This document shows positions 1-5,566 of a DNA stretch of 5,876 bases, piece by piece. How positions within the stretch are numbered: position 1 is the stretch's first letter; each line of letters opens with the position of its first letter. Source of the stretch: an uncultured Clostridia bacterium (GTDB taxonomy: Bacteria > Bacillota_A > Clostridia > TANB77 > CAG-508); contig CANQXO010000081.1 in the NCBI GenBank assembly GCA_947627825.1, forward strand, positions 1 to 5,876, written 5' to 3'. The notes below the pieces were generated by a model. That model worked only from the letters and a program-made list of their open reading frames with translations. It was not told the origin of the DNA and did no database searches. A program made the translations under genes and the position numbers.

Positions 1-12
1 TTTCAAATAGTC

Positions 13-41
13 TTGATTTTATCAATAATTTATAGTATAAT
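13..41 (+). promoter_or_regulatory. Sigma-A-type promoter of the toxI antitoxin RNA
   Basis: TTGATT at 13-18 serves as -35 (4 of 6 consensus bases) and a perfect TATAAT at 36-41 as -10, with an exact 17-bp spacer. Transcription would start near 48, just ahead of the 5' hairpin and the repeat array. A small inverted repeat (AGTATA at 34-39, TATACT at 45-50) covers the -10 and probable start, so a repressor site is possible but unproven. This is the only well-formed promoter upstream of the array, and type III systems are normally driven by one promoter in front of the antitoxin RNA. Confidence 0.75.
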
Positions 42-54
42 GAGTATACTAATA

Positions 55-74
55 TTGATAAAGTAATTTATCAA
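55..74 (+). other. 5' hairpin of the antitoxin transcript
   Basis: A perfect 8-bp inverted repeat, TTGATAAA at 55-62 and TTTATCAA at 67-74, encloses GTAA, which would be a GNRA tetraloop in RNA. It begins about 7 nt after the predicted transcription start and ends 7 nt before the first AGGTTAG. It could protect the 5' end of the precursor from exonucleases or act as a DNA operator. Neither role is shown by the sequence. Confidence 0.5.
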
Positions 75-81
75 ACAAACT

Positions 82-236
82 AGGTTAGCACATACCTTTG
101 ATTAAATTCATAAATGAGTGCACATTAAACATTAGGTTAGATATGAGCCTTTAGAATACAAATTCTATAAACGAATATCCTATTGAACATTAGGTTAGAA
201 ACGAGCCTTTAGTTTAAACTATAAACGAGTTTCCTG
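82..236 (+). repeat. Three imperfect antitoxin repeats, spacing 52 and 58 nt
   Basis: Units begin with AGGTTAG at 82, 134 and 192. The third ends near 236, just before the terminator, so there are slightly fewer than three full units. Conserved blocks are AGGTTAG, CCTTT, ATAAAYGA and the linker RAACATT between units (127-133, 185-191). Between CCTTT and ATAAAYGA each unit holds a small local hairpin of different sequence: TGA/TCA (99-101/108-110), AGAAT/ATTCT (153-157/162-166, loop ACAA), and the palindrome AGTTTAAACT (211-220). Sequence identity between units is modest but the pairing is kept. The RAACATT linkers are the likely places for toxin processing (inference from related systems). 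Confidence 0.85.
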
Positions 237-243
237 AAAAAAT

Positions 244-281
244 AAGGGGATGCTGTAAAAAGTATCTCCCTTTTTATTTAT
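244..281 (+). terminator. Intrinsic terminator between toxI and toxN
   Basis: The 5' arm 244-254 (AAGGGGATGCT) pairs with the 3' arm 261-272 through 11 base pairs with one bulged T at 267 and one G-T pair. The loop is GTAAAA and the hairpin runs into TTTTTATTTAT. This is the expected position of the leaky terminator in type III loci. Most transcripts would end as antitoxin RNA, and a minority would read through into toxN, whose ribosome-binding site starts only about 5 nt further on. Confidence 0.85.
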
Positions 282-285
282 AAAT

Positions 286-290
286 GGAGG
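286..290 (+). promoter_or_regulatory. Ribosome-binding site that sets the toxN start
   Basis: GGAGG at 286-290 lies 5 nt before the ATG at 296. The only earlier in-frame ATG, at 284, overlaps this site and has just the T-rich terminator tail before it. The ATG at 296 is therefore taken as the true start. Confidence 0.8.
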
Positions 291-295
291 GATTT

Positions 296-826
296 ATGAA
301 AAACAATAAGAAAATAAAACTAGGAAAATTGAATTTTTATATAATAGATGATAATTACATTCAATATCTAAGCCAATTTGACAAGCATATTGCCTATAAT
401 AAAAATCAAAAAAGGCCTTACATAGGAGTTGTAATAATTGTCGATGGTCATTATTATTTTGCCCCATTATTTTCTCCCAAACCCAAACATAAAACTTATA
501 AAGATAATTTAACTTTCTTTAGAATAAGGAATATTAAAGCAAAAAAAGATTTAGGTATTGTGAGATTTTCAGATATGATACCTGTTCCTCAAGAATGCAT
601 TTATTTATTAGATATTAAAAATAAAAGTTATGGATATAAAAGATTACTTTCAGAACAATATACATATATAAACCAAACTGTAAATAAGCAAAAAATTTTA
701 GAAAAATCAGAAAGGCTTTATCATATAGTAACAAACTCACATAAAAATAAATATTCTAAATTTTATAAAGAACTAAGCTGTAATTTTAAATTATTAGAGG
801 AAAGAAGTTTAGAATATAAATCCTAA
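296..826 (+). CDS. toxN: ToxN/AbiQ-family type III toxin, endoribonuclease
   Basis: A 176-residue protein, close to the usual ToxN/AbiQ length of about 170. Family members are sequence-specific endoribonucleases that cut cellular and phage RNA and are held inactive by their cognate ToxI pseudoknots. Known relatives abort phage infection or stabilise plasmids. Landmarks seen: LNFYIIDDNYIQYL at 12-25, matching the family's N-terminal FY...YIKYL strand-helix; PYIGVVIIVDGHYYFAPL at 41-58; the active-site-like SPKPKH at 60-65 (S60 and K62 match the catalytic Ser and Lys); GYKRLL around 115-120; and CNFKLLEE near the C-terminus. There is no signal peptide or membrane segment, so it is cytoplasmic. 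Oddities are a Lys/Asn-rich N-terminal extension of about 12 residues, and Phe59 where the relative I remember (ToxN of Pectobacterium) has Thr. The repeat RNA and terminator just upstream support the family call independently. CptN or TenpN subfamily membership cannot be excluded without a profile search. Confidence 0.9.
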   Translation: MKNNKKIKLGKLNFYIIDDNYIQYLSQFDKHIAYNKNQKRPYIGVVIIVDGHYYFAPLFSPKPKHKTYKDNLTFFRIRNIKAKKDLGIVRFSDMIPVPQECIYLLDIKNKSYGYKRLLSEQYTYINQTVNKQKILEKSERLYHIVTNSHKNKYSKFYKELSCNFKLLEERSLEYKS

Positions 827-849
827 ACCTAAAACATAAAATTAAATAA

Positions 850-1069
850 TTATTTTTCAATTTGTATAATATAATCTTTTATATTTTTCATTGCCATTTG
901 GCTATTAGTAATCAATTTACTTATATCTTTGCCAAACCAATAATGTATTTACTTAGAGAAATATTTATAACAATTTTATTTTTTTTGATTTTAATTCTTG
1001 TTTTATTTTTTCTAGTTCTTCATTACTTACTTTTGTTATCTTTTTTATCAATATCTTTTCTCGGTATCC
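850..1069 (-). pseudogene. Possible decayed gene fragment in the toxN-pyk gap
   Basis: This is the only protein-like content in the 302-nt gap 827-1128. Two minus-strand stretches read like coding sequence in different frames. One covers 1069 down to a stop at 965-967 and is Lys/Glu-rich, containing VSNEELEKIKQELKSKK. The other covers 948 down to a stop at 850-852 and contains WFGKDISKLITNSQMAMKN. A stop at 949-951 precedes the second, and neither has an ATG with a good ribosome site. Together they could be one small frameshifted gene remnant, or AT-rich chance. I do not recognise a family. The plus-strand frame over the same bases (TTG start at 862) is a Leu/Phe/Ile-rich mirror of these Lys/Glu codons. 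It lacks a Shine-Dalgarno site and runs through the terminator into pyk, so it is not called. Confidence 0.2.
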
Positions 1070-1105
1070 AAAAAACAGTAATATATTTTATTATATTACT
1101 GTTTT
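1070..1105 (-). terminator. Intrinsic terminator of pyk, possibly bidirectional
   Basis: A perfect 14-bp stem: plus-strand arms 1072-1085 and 1092-1105 with a 6-nt loop at 1086-1091. On the minus strand it ends in six Ts (1075-1070) and begins 23 nt after the pyk stop, so it terminates pyk. On the plus strand the 3' arm ends in only TTTT, yet the same hairpin could stop transcripts reading on from toxN. No other hairpin with a T-tract was seen between 827 and 1069. Confidence 0.85.
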
Positions 1106-1128
1106 ATAGTCTACATATAGGCATTTTT

Positions 1129-2571
1129 CTATATCTTTATTATTCCACCAATAGTTTTATTTATTGGGCATTTACTTAAAGGAACTATCTTATCTCCTCC
1201 AGAAACAACTATCATATCGCCTGTTTCAAGAATTCCTTGCTCTTTTAATTTTTCAATTCCTTCTTCAATTGTTTTATTGATAGTAGCTTTTGTTTCTATA
1301 AATACTGGAGTTACATTCCAAGCAATTGCTAATTGGTTAAAAGTTCTTCTATTATCTGTTATTGCTATAATTGGGCATTCTGGTCCCATTCCTGATATAA
1401 ATCTTGCAGAATTTCCTGTATTAGTATAACAAACTATAGCATCAGCATTCATATTTTTAGCAGCTATGCAAGTTGCATAAGCAACATTTTCTTCTAGTGA
1501 ATTTAATTCTACATTATCGTTTGTTTCAAATCTTTTCCAATATCCTATATCTGGCTCTACTCTTTTTGCTATTTTATCCATTGTTTTAACACATTCTACT
1601 GGATATTCACCCATTGCACATTCACCTGAAAGCATTATTGCACTTGTTCTATCATATATTGCATTTGCAACATCACTTGCTTCTGCTCTAGTTGGTAATG
1701 GTTGGTGAGTCATTGATTCAAGCATTTGTGTTGCTGTTATAACTGGTTTGCTTTCTTTATTACATAGTTTTACAAAACTTTTTTGTAAAACTGGTGGTTC
1801 TGTAAAATCTGTTTCTGTAGCTAAATCTCCACGAGCAATCATCTGTGCGTCAGCATTTTCAACTATCTCAACTCTATTGTTTAGTCCTTCTATATTTTCT
1901 ATTTTTGTTATTATTTGAATATCTTTTCCGCCATTAGCATCTAATACTCGTCTTACTTCAAGTATATCTTCTTTATTCCTTGTAAATGACATTGCTACAA
2001 AATCATAATCGTGCTCACATGCAGTTTTTAAATCCTCTATATCTTTGTCTTTTAATGCTGGTAGTTTTATTTCTGTTCCTGGGAAATTCATTGTTTTTCT
2101 ATTGCCTAAATCATTTCCGTGTACTACTGTGCATAATATATCTTTTCCTACTATTTCATCTACAACAAGTTCAATAGAGCCATCATCTATAAGTATTTTA
2201 GCGCCTTGACTTAAGTCTTTGTATAATTCTTTATAACTTACTGAAACTTTATCTTTGTCTCCTAATATATCTTCATTTACTAAAGTAAATTTTTGACCAT
2301 CTTCTAATGTTACTTTGCCTTTAACTCCTATTGCTAATTTTCCTGTCCTTACTTCTGGTCCTTGCATATCTAATAATAATGCAATTGGAATATTCTTTTC
2401 TGCTCTTAGTTTTAATATCTTTTCTGTTCTTTCTTTTTGTTCTTCCCATCCACCATGTGAATAGTTTATTCTCGTGGCGTTTAATCCTGCTTCAAATAGT
2501 TCTTCTAACTTATCATCACTTGCTGGTCCTATTGTTCCTACTATTTTTGTTTTTCTAATATCTTTTTTCAT
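1129..2571 (-). CDS. pyk: Pyruvate kinase
   Basis: A 480-residue cytoplasmic enzyme converting phosphoenolpyruvate and ADP to pyruvate and ATP, the last step of glycolysis. Seen in order: N-terminal KTKIVGTIGPAS (7-18); TRINYSHG (33-40) with substrate-binding R34; LDMQGPEVRTG (67-77); the B domain from about 75 to 172; the catalytic KIEN block with K223 and metal ligand E225; ARGDL with metal ligand D249; VITATQMLESM (277-287) with catalytic T281; TRAEASDVANAIYD (294-307); and a C-terminal regulatory domain containing TGNSARF. The length matches the short form without the extra C-terminal PEP-utiliser domain of Bacillus Pyk. The ATG at 2571 is chosen because GGGGA lies 7 nt upstream. An in-frame ATG at 2631 falls inside the -10 box and cannot be in the mRNA. 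Own promoter upstream and strong terminator downstream suggest a monocistronic unit. The segment after RGDL (ATETDFTEPPVLQK) departs from the common GVE-type sequence. Confidence 0.97.
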   Translation of the reverse strand: MKKDIRKTKIVGTIGPASDDKLEELFEAGLNATRINYSHGGWEEQKERTEKILKLRAEKNIPIALLLDMQGPEVRTGKLAIGVKGKVTLEDGQKFTLVNEDILGDKDKVSVSYKELYKDLSQGAKILIDDGSIELVVDEIVGKDILCTVVHGNDLGNRKTMNFPGTEIKLPALKDKDIEDLKTACEHDYDFVAMSFTRNKEDILEVRRVLDANGGKDIQIITKIENIEGLNNRVEIVENADAQMIARGDLATETDFTEPPVLQKSFVKLCNKESKPVITATQMLESMTHQPLPTRAEASDVANAIYDRTSAIMLSGECAMGEYPVECVKTMDKIAKRVEPDIGYWKRFETNDNVELNSLEENVAYATCIAAKNMNADAIVCYTNTGNSARFISGMGPECPIIAITDNRRTFNQLAIAWNVTPVFIETKATINKTIEEGIEKLKEQGILETGDMIVVSGGDKIVPLSKCPINKTIGGIIKI

Positions 2572-2596
2572 TAAAATGTCCCCTTTTTTATGAATT

Positions 2597-2625
2597 TTTG
2601 TGTTATTGAAAATTTGCAACACAAA
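2597..2625 (-). other. Potential hairpin in the pyk 5' leader
   Basis: A perfect 8-bp inverted repeat (plus strand TTTGTGTT at 2597-2604 and AACACAAA at 2618-2625, loop 13 nt) would form at the extreme 5' end of the roughly 52-nt pyk leader. It could stabilise the mRNA. It overlaps the candidate operator palindrome at 2610-2628, so the same bases may serve as a DNA site instead. Confidence 0.35.
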
Positions 2626-2628
2626 TTT
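2610..2628. promoter_or_regulatory. Candidate operator over the pyk start site
   Basis: A perfect 7-5-7 palindrome (AAATTTG, CAACA, CAAATTT) centred at 2619 covers the predicted transcription start near 2623. A further half-site GCAAATTT lies at 2648-2655 between the -35 and -10. Three related half-sites around one promoter fit a dimeric repressor, but the motif is AT-rich and I do not match it to a known regulator such as CcpA, Rex or CggR. Confidence 0.35.
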
Positions 2629-2629
2629 C

Positions 2630-2658
2630 ATTATAACATTATATTATGCAAATTTCAA
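2630..2658 (-). promoter_or_regulatory. Sigma-A-type promoter of pyk
   Basis: Reading the minus strand, TTGAAA (2658-2653) is the -35 and TATAAT (2635-2630) a perfect -10, separated by 17 bp. The start would be near 2623, giving a leader of about 52 nt before the pyk ATG. This promoter means pyk does not depend on read-through from glgP, although no clear terminator was found after glgP in 2659-2753. Confidence 0.75.
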
Positions 2659-2753
2659 CTTTTTAGCCAATTTTTTGTTCAACTTTTTTCTCAATTCATT
2701 TTTCTTATTATTTTTTATATATTTATATTAACCCTATATTTAGTTTTAAATTA

Positions 2754-5333
2754 TTAATTTTTTTCATCAATCCATTTAATTAAATTCAAGTTTGTTGTTT
2801 CTAACATCATATCGCTTTTTGGTATTACTCTAAATGTGTATCCATAATCTCCACCAGATTTTAATTCAATTTCTGCTGTATATTTTAGTTTATTATTTTC
2901 TCTGTCCTTTTCAAGTTCCATATTAGTTATATGAATGTCATCAACAACTCCTTTGTCTGTAATTTTTCCATAATAAACTTGTGCTTCAATGTCGTCTATA
3001 CTTAATAATTCGTTAGGTAGTTCTACTTCGCATCCTACTTTTATTTTGTTTCCGGCATTTATTGATATATTGTTGCAGTTTTCTTCACTTTGTACAATTT
3101 TTATATTCTTCCATTGTTTTGAAATGTTTTTCTTCCATTCTGCAAATTCAACTACTTTTTCTAGTTCTTGATAATGTTCTTTTCCTAAGTTGCATACTGG
3201 TATATACATTTTAGCTAGATAATCTTGCAACATTCTTGCTGTGCTGAATTTTCCGGCTATTGATGCTATACAATTTTTCATCATTTTTACCCATTCTTCT
3301 GAGTAACCGTTTTCGCCTTTTGCATAATACATTGGTATAATTTTATTTTCCAAATTATTATATAGGCTTCTAGCATCTTCTTCGTCTTGGTCTTCATAGC
3401 TTTGATATTTATTTTCTGAGCCTATTGCCCAACCGTTTTTTTGGTTATATCCTTCTGCCCACCATCCATCAAGTACACTTAAATTAAGTACACCGTTTAT
3501 TGCAGCTTTTTGTCCGCTAGTTCCAGATGCTTCAAGTGGTCTTCTTGGGTTGTTTAGCCATACATCTACTCCTGATACAAGGTATCTTGACATTCCTATA
3601 TTGTAATTTTCTAGGATAAATATTTTGCCTTTAAATTGTGGCTTTAATGATAAGTCGTGCAAATATTTAATTAGGTCTTGACCCTCTTTGTCTTGTGGAT
3701 GCGCTTTTCCTGCAAATATAATTTGTATCGGCGTATTTTTTTCGTTAAATATTTTTGTTATTCTTTCTAAATCTCTAAATATTAAGGTTGCTCTTTTATA
3801 TGTTGCAAATCTTCTTGCGAATCCAATTGTTAGTACATTTGGGTCTATATTTCCAACTAATTCATTTATTGTATCATAAGAATAATTATATCTTCTTAGT
3901 CTATTAATAGTAGATTCTTTTACTATTTTCAAAAGTTTTTCTTTTCTTGATTGATGCACTTTCCAAAGTTCTTCATCTGGTATTTTGTATATATCTTGCC
4001 ATATTGCATCGTCTTGAATATTGTCTTGCCAATATGGTCTCAAATATTCATTATATAAATCTTTTACTGTTGGTGCTAGCCATGTACAAGTATGAACACC
4101 ATTTGTTACATAGTCAATTGGTGTTTCATTTGCAGGAATTGCTGGCCATACATCACCAAATAAATCTCTTGATACGGCTCCGTGTAATTTACTAACTCCA
4201 TTTTTTCTTCCTGCAATTTTTAGTGCTAGAATTGCCATATTAAATGTTGCTAATTCTTTGTCATCTGGTTTTGCACCTAGTCCTAAAAATTTTTCCTTTG
4301 TGATTCCAAGTTTAGTCCAGTATTTATCAAAATATTTTAATACTAAACTTGTTGGGAAAATATCATTTCCTGCTGGTACAGGAGTGTGTGTTGTAAATAC
4401 TGTTTTTGAACTTACAATATCTTTTGATATGTCAAATGCTACTTCTTTTTCCTTGATAATATCTTTCATAAGTTCAAGTGTTAAAAATGCAGAATGTCCT
4501 TCATTCATGTGGTATACATTTGGCTTTAGTCCTAGTGATTTAAGAAGACTAACTCCTCCCATTCCTAAAACTATTTCTTGTTGTATTCTCATCTCTTGGT
4601 CTCCGCCATATAGAGTGGTTGTAATGTTTCTGTATTCTTCTATGTTTTCTTCTATATCAGAGTCAAGCATATATAAACTTATTCTTCCCACTTCTAATTT
4701 CCATACTTTTAAGTTTAATTTTTTTAATGGCATTTTTAATGTAATTATTAAATCATTGTCCTTTTTATCTTTTACTGGCTTAATAGGAAGTGAGTTTAAA
4801 TCTACATCTCTAAAAAGTGTTGTTTGATTGCCATTTCCATCTATTTCTTGTTGGAAATATCCATGTTTATATAAAAGTCCTATTCCTACTAATGGAATTC
4901 CCATATCACTTGCTGATTTTAGATGGTCTCCTGACAAAATGCCAAGTCCACCAGCATATATTGCAACAGTTTCATCTAGTCCGTATTCTGCTGAAAAATA
5001 TGCTATTAAATCTTCTTTATTATTAGGATATTTTTTGCTGTACCATGTAGATTTTGCTTCCATGTAATCTTCATAGTGTTTTACTACTTCATCATATTTA
5101 TCTAAAAATTCATCATCTGTAGATGCATTTTCTAATTTATCTTGTGATATTTGTTTAAGAAATCTAACCGGATTTTTTTCACATTTTTCCCATAAATCAA
5201 TATCCATATCCTTAAACAATCTTAATAATTCTGTGTTCCAAGACCACCATAAATTATAAGACATATCATATAGTTTTTCTATTCTTTTTGGTAATTGTGG
5301 TTTTACAGTTATTTTGTTAAATATGTATGACAT
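2754..5333 (-). CDS. glgP: Alpha-glucan (glycogen/maltodextrin) phosphorylase, long DUF3417 form
   Basis: An 859-residue GT35 phosphorylase that uses pyridoxal phosphate and inorganic phosphate to release glucose-1-phosphate from the ends of storage glucan or maltodextrin in the cytoplasm. Residues 12-110 (RIEKLYDMSYNLWWSW onward) form the N-terminal DUF3417 domain typical of the long clostridial/actinobacterial/archaeal branch. Then come YFSAEYGLDE (112-121), YAGGLGILSGDHLKSASD (126-143), MNEGHSAF (276-283) with active-site H280, THTPVPAGND (315-324), RRFATYKR (507-514) with phosphate-binding basic residues, and EASGTSGQK (601-609) with K609 as the cofactor lysine. Residues from about 745 are a beta-rich C-terminal region usual for this branch. 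Length is normal for the long form. The start is set by AGGAGG (5344-5339) 5 nt before the ATG. It ends in tandem TAA stops and has its own promoter. It supplies hexose phosphate to the glycolysis that Pyk completes. Whether it prefers glycogen or maltodextrin cannot be told from sequence. Confidence 0.96.
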   Translation of the reverse strand: MSYIFNKITVKPQLPKRIEKLYDMSYNLWWSWNTELLRLFKDMDIDLWEKCEKNPVRFLKQISQDKLENASTDDEFLDKYDEVVKHYEDYMEAKSTWYSKKYPNNKEDLIAYFSAEYGLDETVAIYAGGLGILSGDHLKSASDMGIPLVGIGLLYKHGYFQQEIDGNGNQTTLFRDVDLNSLPIKPVKDKKDNDLIITLKMPLKKLNLKVWKLEVGRISLYMLDSDIEENIEEYRNITTTLYGGDQEMRIQQEIVLGMGGVSLLKSLGLKPNVYHMNEGHSAFLTLELMKDIIKEKEVAFDISKDIVSSKTVFTTHTPVPAGNDIFPTSLVLKYFDKYWTKLGITKEKFLGLGAKPDDKELATFNMAILALKIAGRKNGVSKLHGAVSRDLFGDVWPAIPANETPIDYVTNGVHTCTWLAPTVKDLYNEYLRPYWQDNIQDDAIWQDIYKIPDEELWKVHQSRKEKLLKIVKESTINRLRRYNYSYDTINELVGNIDPNVLTIGFARRFATYKRATLIFRDLERITKIFNEKNTPIQIIFAGKAHPQDKEGQDLIKYLHDLSLKPQFKGKIFILENYNIGMSRYLVSGVDVWLNNPRRPLEASGTSGQKAAINGVLNLSVLDGWWAEGYNQKNGWAIGSENKYQSYEDQDEEDARSLYNNLENKIIPMYYAKGENGYSEEWVKMMKNCIASIAGKFSTARMLQDYLAKMYIPVCNLGKEHYQELEKVVEFAEWKKNISKQWKNIKIVQSEENCNNISINAGNKIKVGCEVELPNELLSIDDIEAQVYYGKITDKGVVDDIHITNMELEKDRENNKLKYTAEIELKSGGDYGYTFRVIPKSDMMLETTNLNLIKWIDEKN

Positions 5334-5378
5334 ATTTTCCTCCTTTGTTTATTCTTTATTTACATTTTTACATTATAT

Positions 5379-5407
5379 ATTATCCCTTAACAAAATTTTT
5401 TTGTCAA
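5379..5407 (-). promoter_or_regulatory. Sigma-A-type promoter of glgP
   Basis: On the minus strand a perfect -35 TTGACA (5407-5402) and GATAAT (5384-5379, 5 of 6) are spaced by exactly 17 bp. The predicted start near 5372 gives a leader of about 39 nt. A second TTGACA at 5428-5423, 21 bp upstream, has no matching -10. Confidence 0.75.
5387..5407. promoter_or_regulatory. Imperfect palindrome over the glgP -35 and spacer
   Basis: On the minus strand TTGACAAAA and TTTTGTTAA are 9-nt arms around AAA, complementary at 8 of 9 positions. They span the -35 box and most of the spacer, where a bound repressor would block RNA polymerase. The motif is AT-rich and may be chance. It does not look like a CcpA cre site. 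Confidence 0.3.
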
Positions 5408-5429
5408 TGTTATTTTTCAATTTGTCAAA

Positions 5430-5516
5430 CAATTTTTATTTTACTTTTTCACTTGACCCAATTTTTATTTTACGATTTTTGTTTTCACAATTTTTATTTT
5501 CACGATTTTTTAATGT
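5430..5516. repeat. Three imperfect 29-bp AT-rich tandem repeats upstream of glgP
   Basis: CAATTTTTATTTTAC occurs at 5430-5444 and 5459-5473, and CAATTTTTATTTT again from 5488, giving an exact 29-bp period. Copies 2 and 3 also share CGATTTTT. The stretch 5344-5566 otherwise holds the glgP promoter and no ORF with a start site. The repeats lie about 20-110 bp upstream of the glgP -35, where A-tract DNA could bend or bind a regulator. A slippage-derived low-complexity tract is equally possible. Confidence 0.55.
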
Positions 5517-5566
5517 TTCAAATTTTGTTTTATTATGCCTTAATTATGATTTTACATTTTTCGCTA

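Larger units (their letters stand above)
48..281 (+). ncRNA. toxI: toxI: type III antitoxin RNA (pseudoknot repeat array)
   Basis: Noncoding RNA predicted to run from the promoter start near 48 to the terminator at 244-281. Three degenerate repeats share a leading AGGTTAG (82, 134, 192), then CCTTT, then ATAAAYGA. In each, AGG pairs with CCT (82-84/95-97, 134-136/148-150, 192-194/206-208). The segment after AGGTTA pairs with the segment after AYGA: GCAC 88-91 with GTGC 118-121, GATAT 140-144 with ATATC 175-179, GAAAC 198-202 with GTTTC 229-233. The arms interleave, which is the H-type pseudoknot layout known for ToxI. No ORF with a ribosome site lies in it. It sits directly upstream of a ToxN-family toxin gene and is separated from it by a terminator, as in toxIN and abiQ loci. 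Family knowledge: the toxin cuts the precursor into single repeats, which bind and inhibit it. Exact 5' and 3' ends are inferred. Confidence 0.88.

Noticed and set aside
82..236. CRISPR array
   Set aside because: The repeats are degenerate, only three, of unequal spacing, and the parts between conserved blocks are self-complementary rather than unique spacers. A ToxN gene follows and no cas gene is present.
844..855. AAATAATTATTT palindrome after toxN as a toxN terminator
   Set aside because: It is entirely A/T with no loop of its own, so too weak. The perfect 14-bp hairpin at 1072-1105 is the more credible stop.
862..1179. Plus-strand 105-residue very hydrophobic frame
   Set aside because: It starts at TTG with no Shine-Dalgarno site, runs through the pyk terminator hairpin into the pyk 3' end, and its Leu/Phe/Ile content is what the complement of Lys/Glu-rich AT sequence gives.
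2572..2631. N-terminal 20-residue extension of pyruvate kinase from the ATG at 2631
   Set aside because: The upstream ATG overlaps the -10 box and lies above the predicted transcription start, and a good ribosome site precedes the ATG at 2571.
2654..2689. 24-bp-spaced direct repeat of AAAAAGTTGAA (minus strand) at the pyk -35
   Set aside because: Only two copies of a short AT-rich word. The first supplies the -35 itself and the second has no matching -10, so it is not strong enough to call a regulatory site.
4258..4827. Long plus-strand frame of 189 codons opposite glgP
   Set aside because: It is antisense to a clear phosphorylase coding region and has no recognisable protein features. The same applies to the smaller plus-strand frames inside pyk and glgP.
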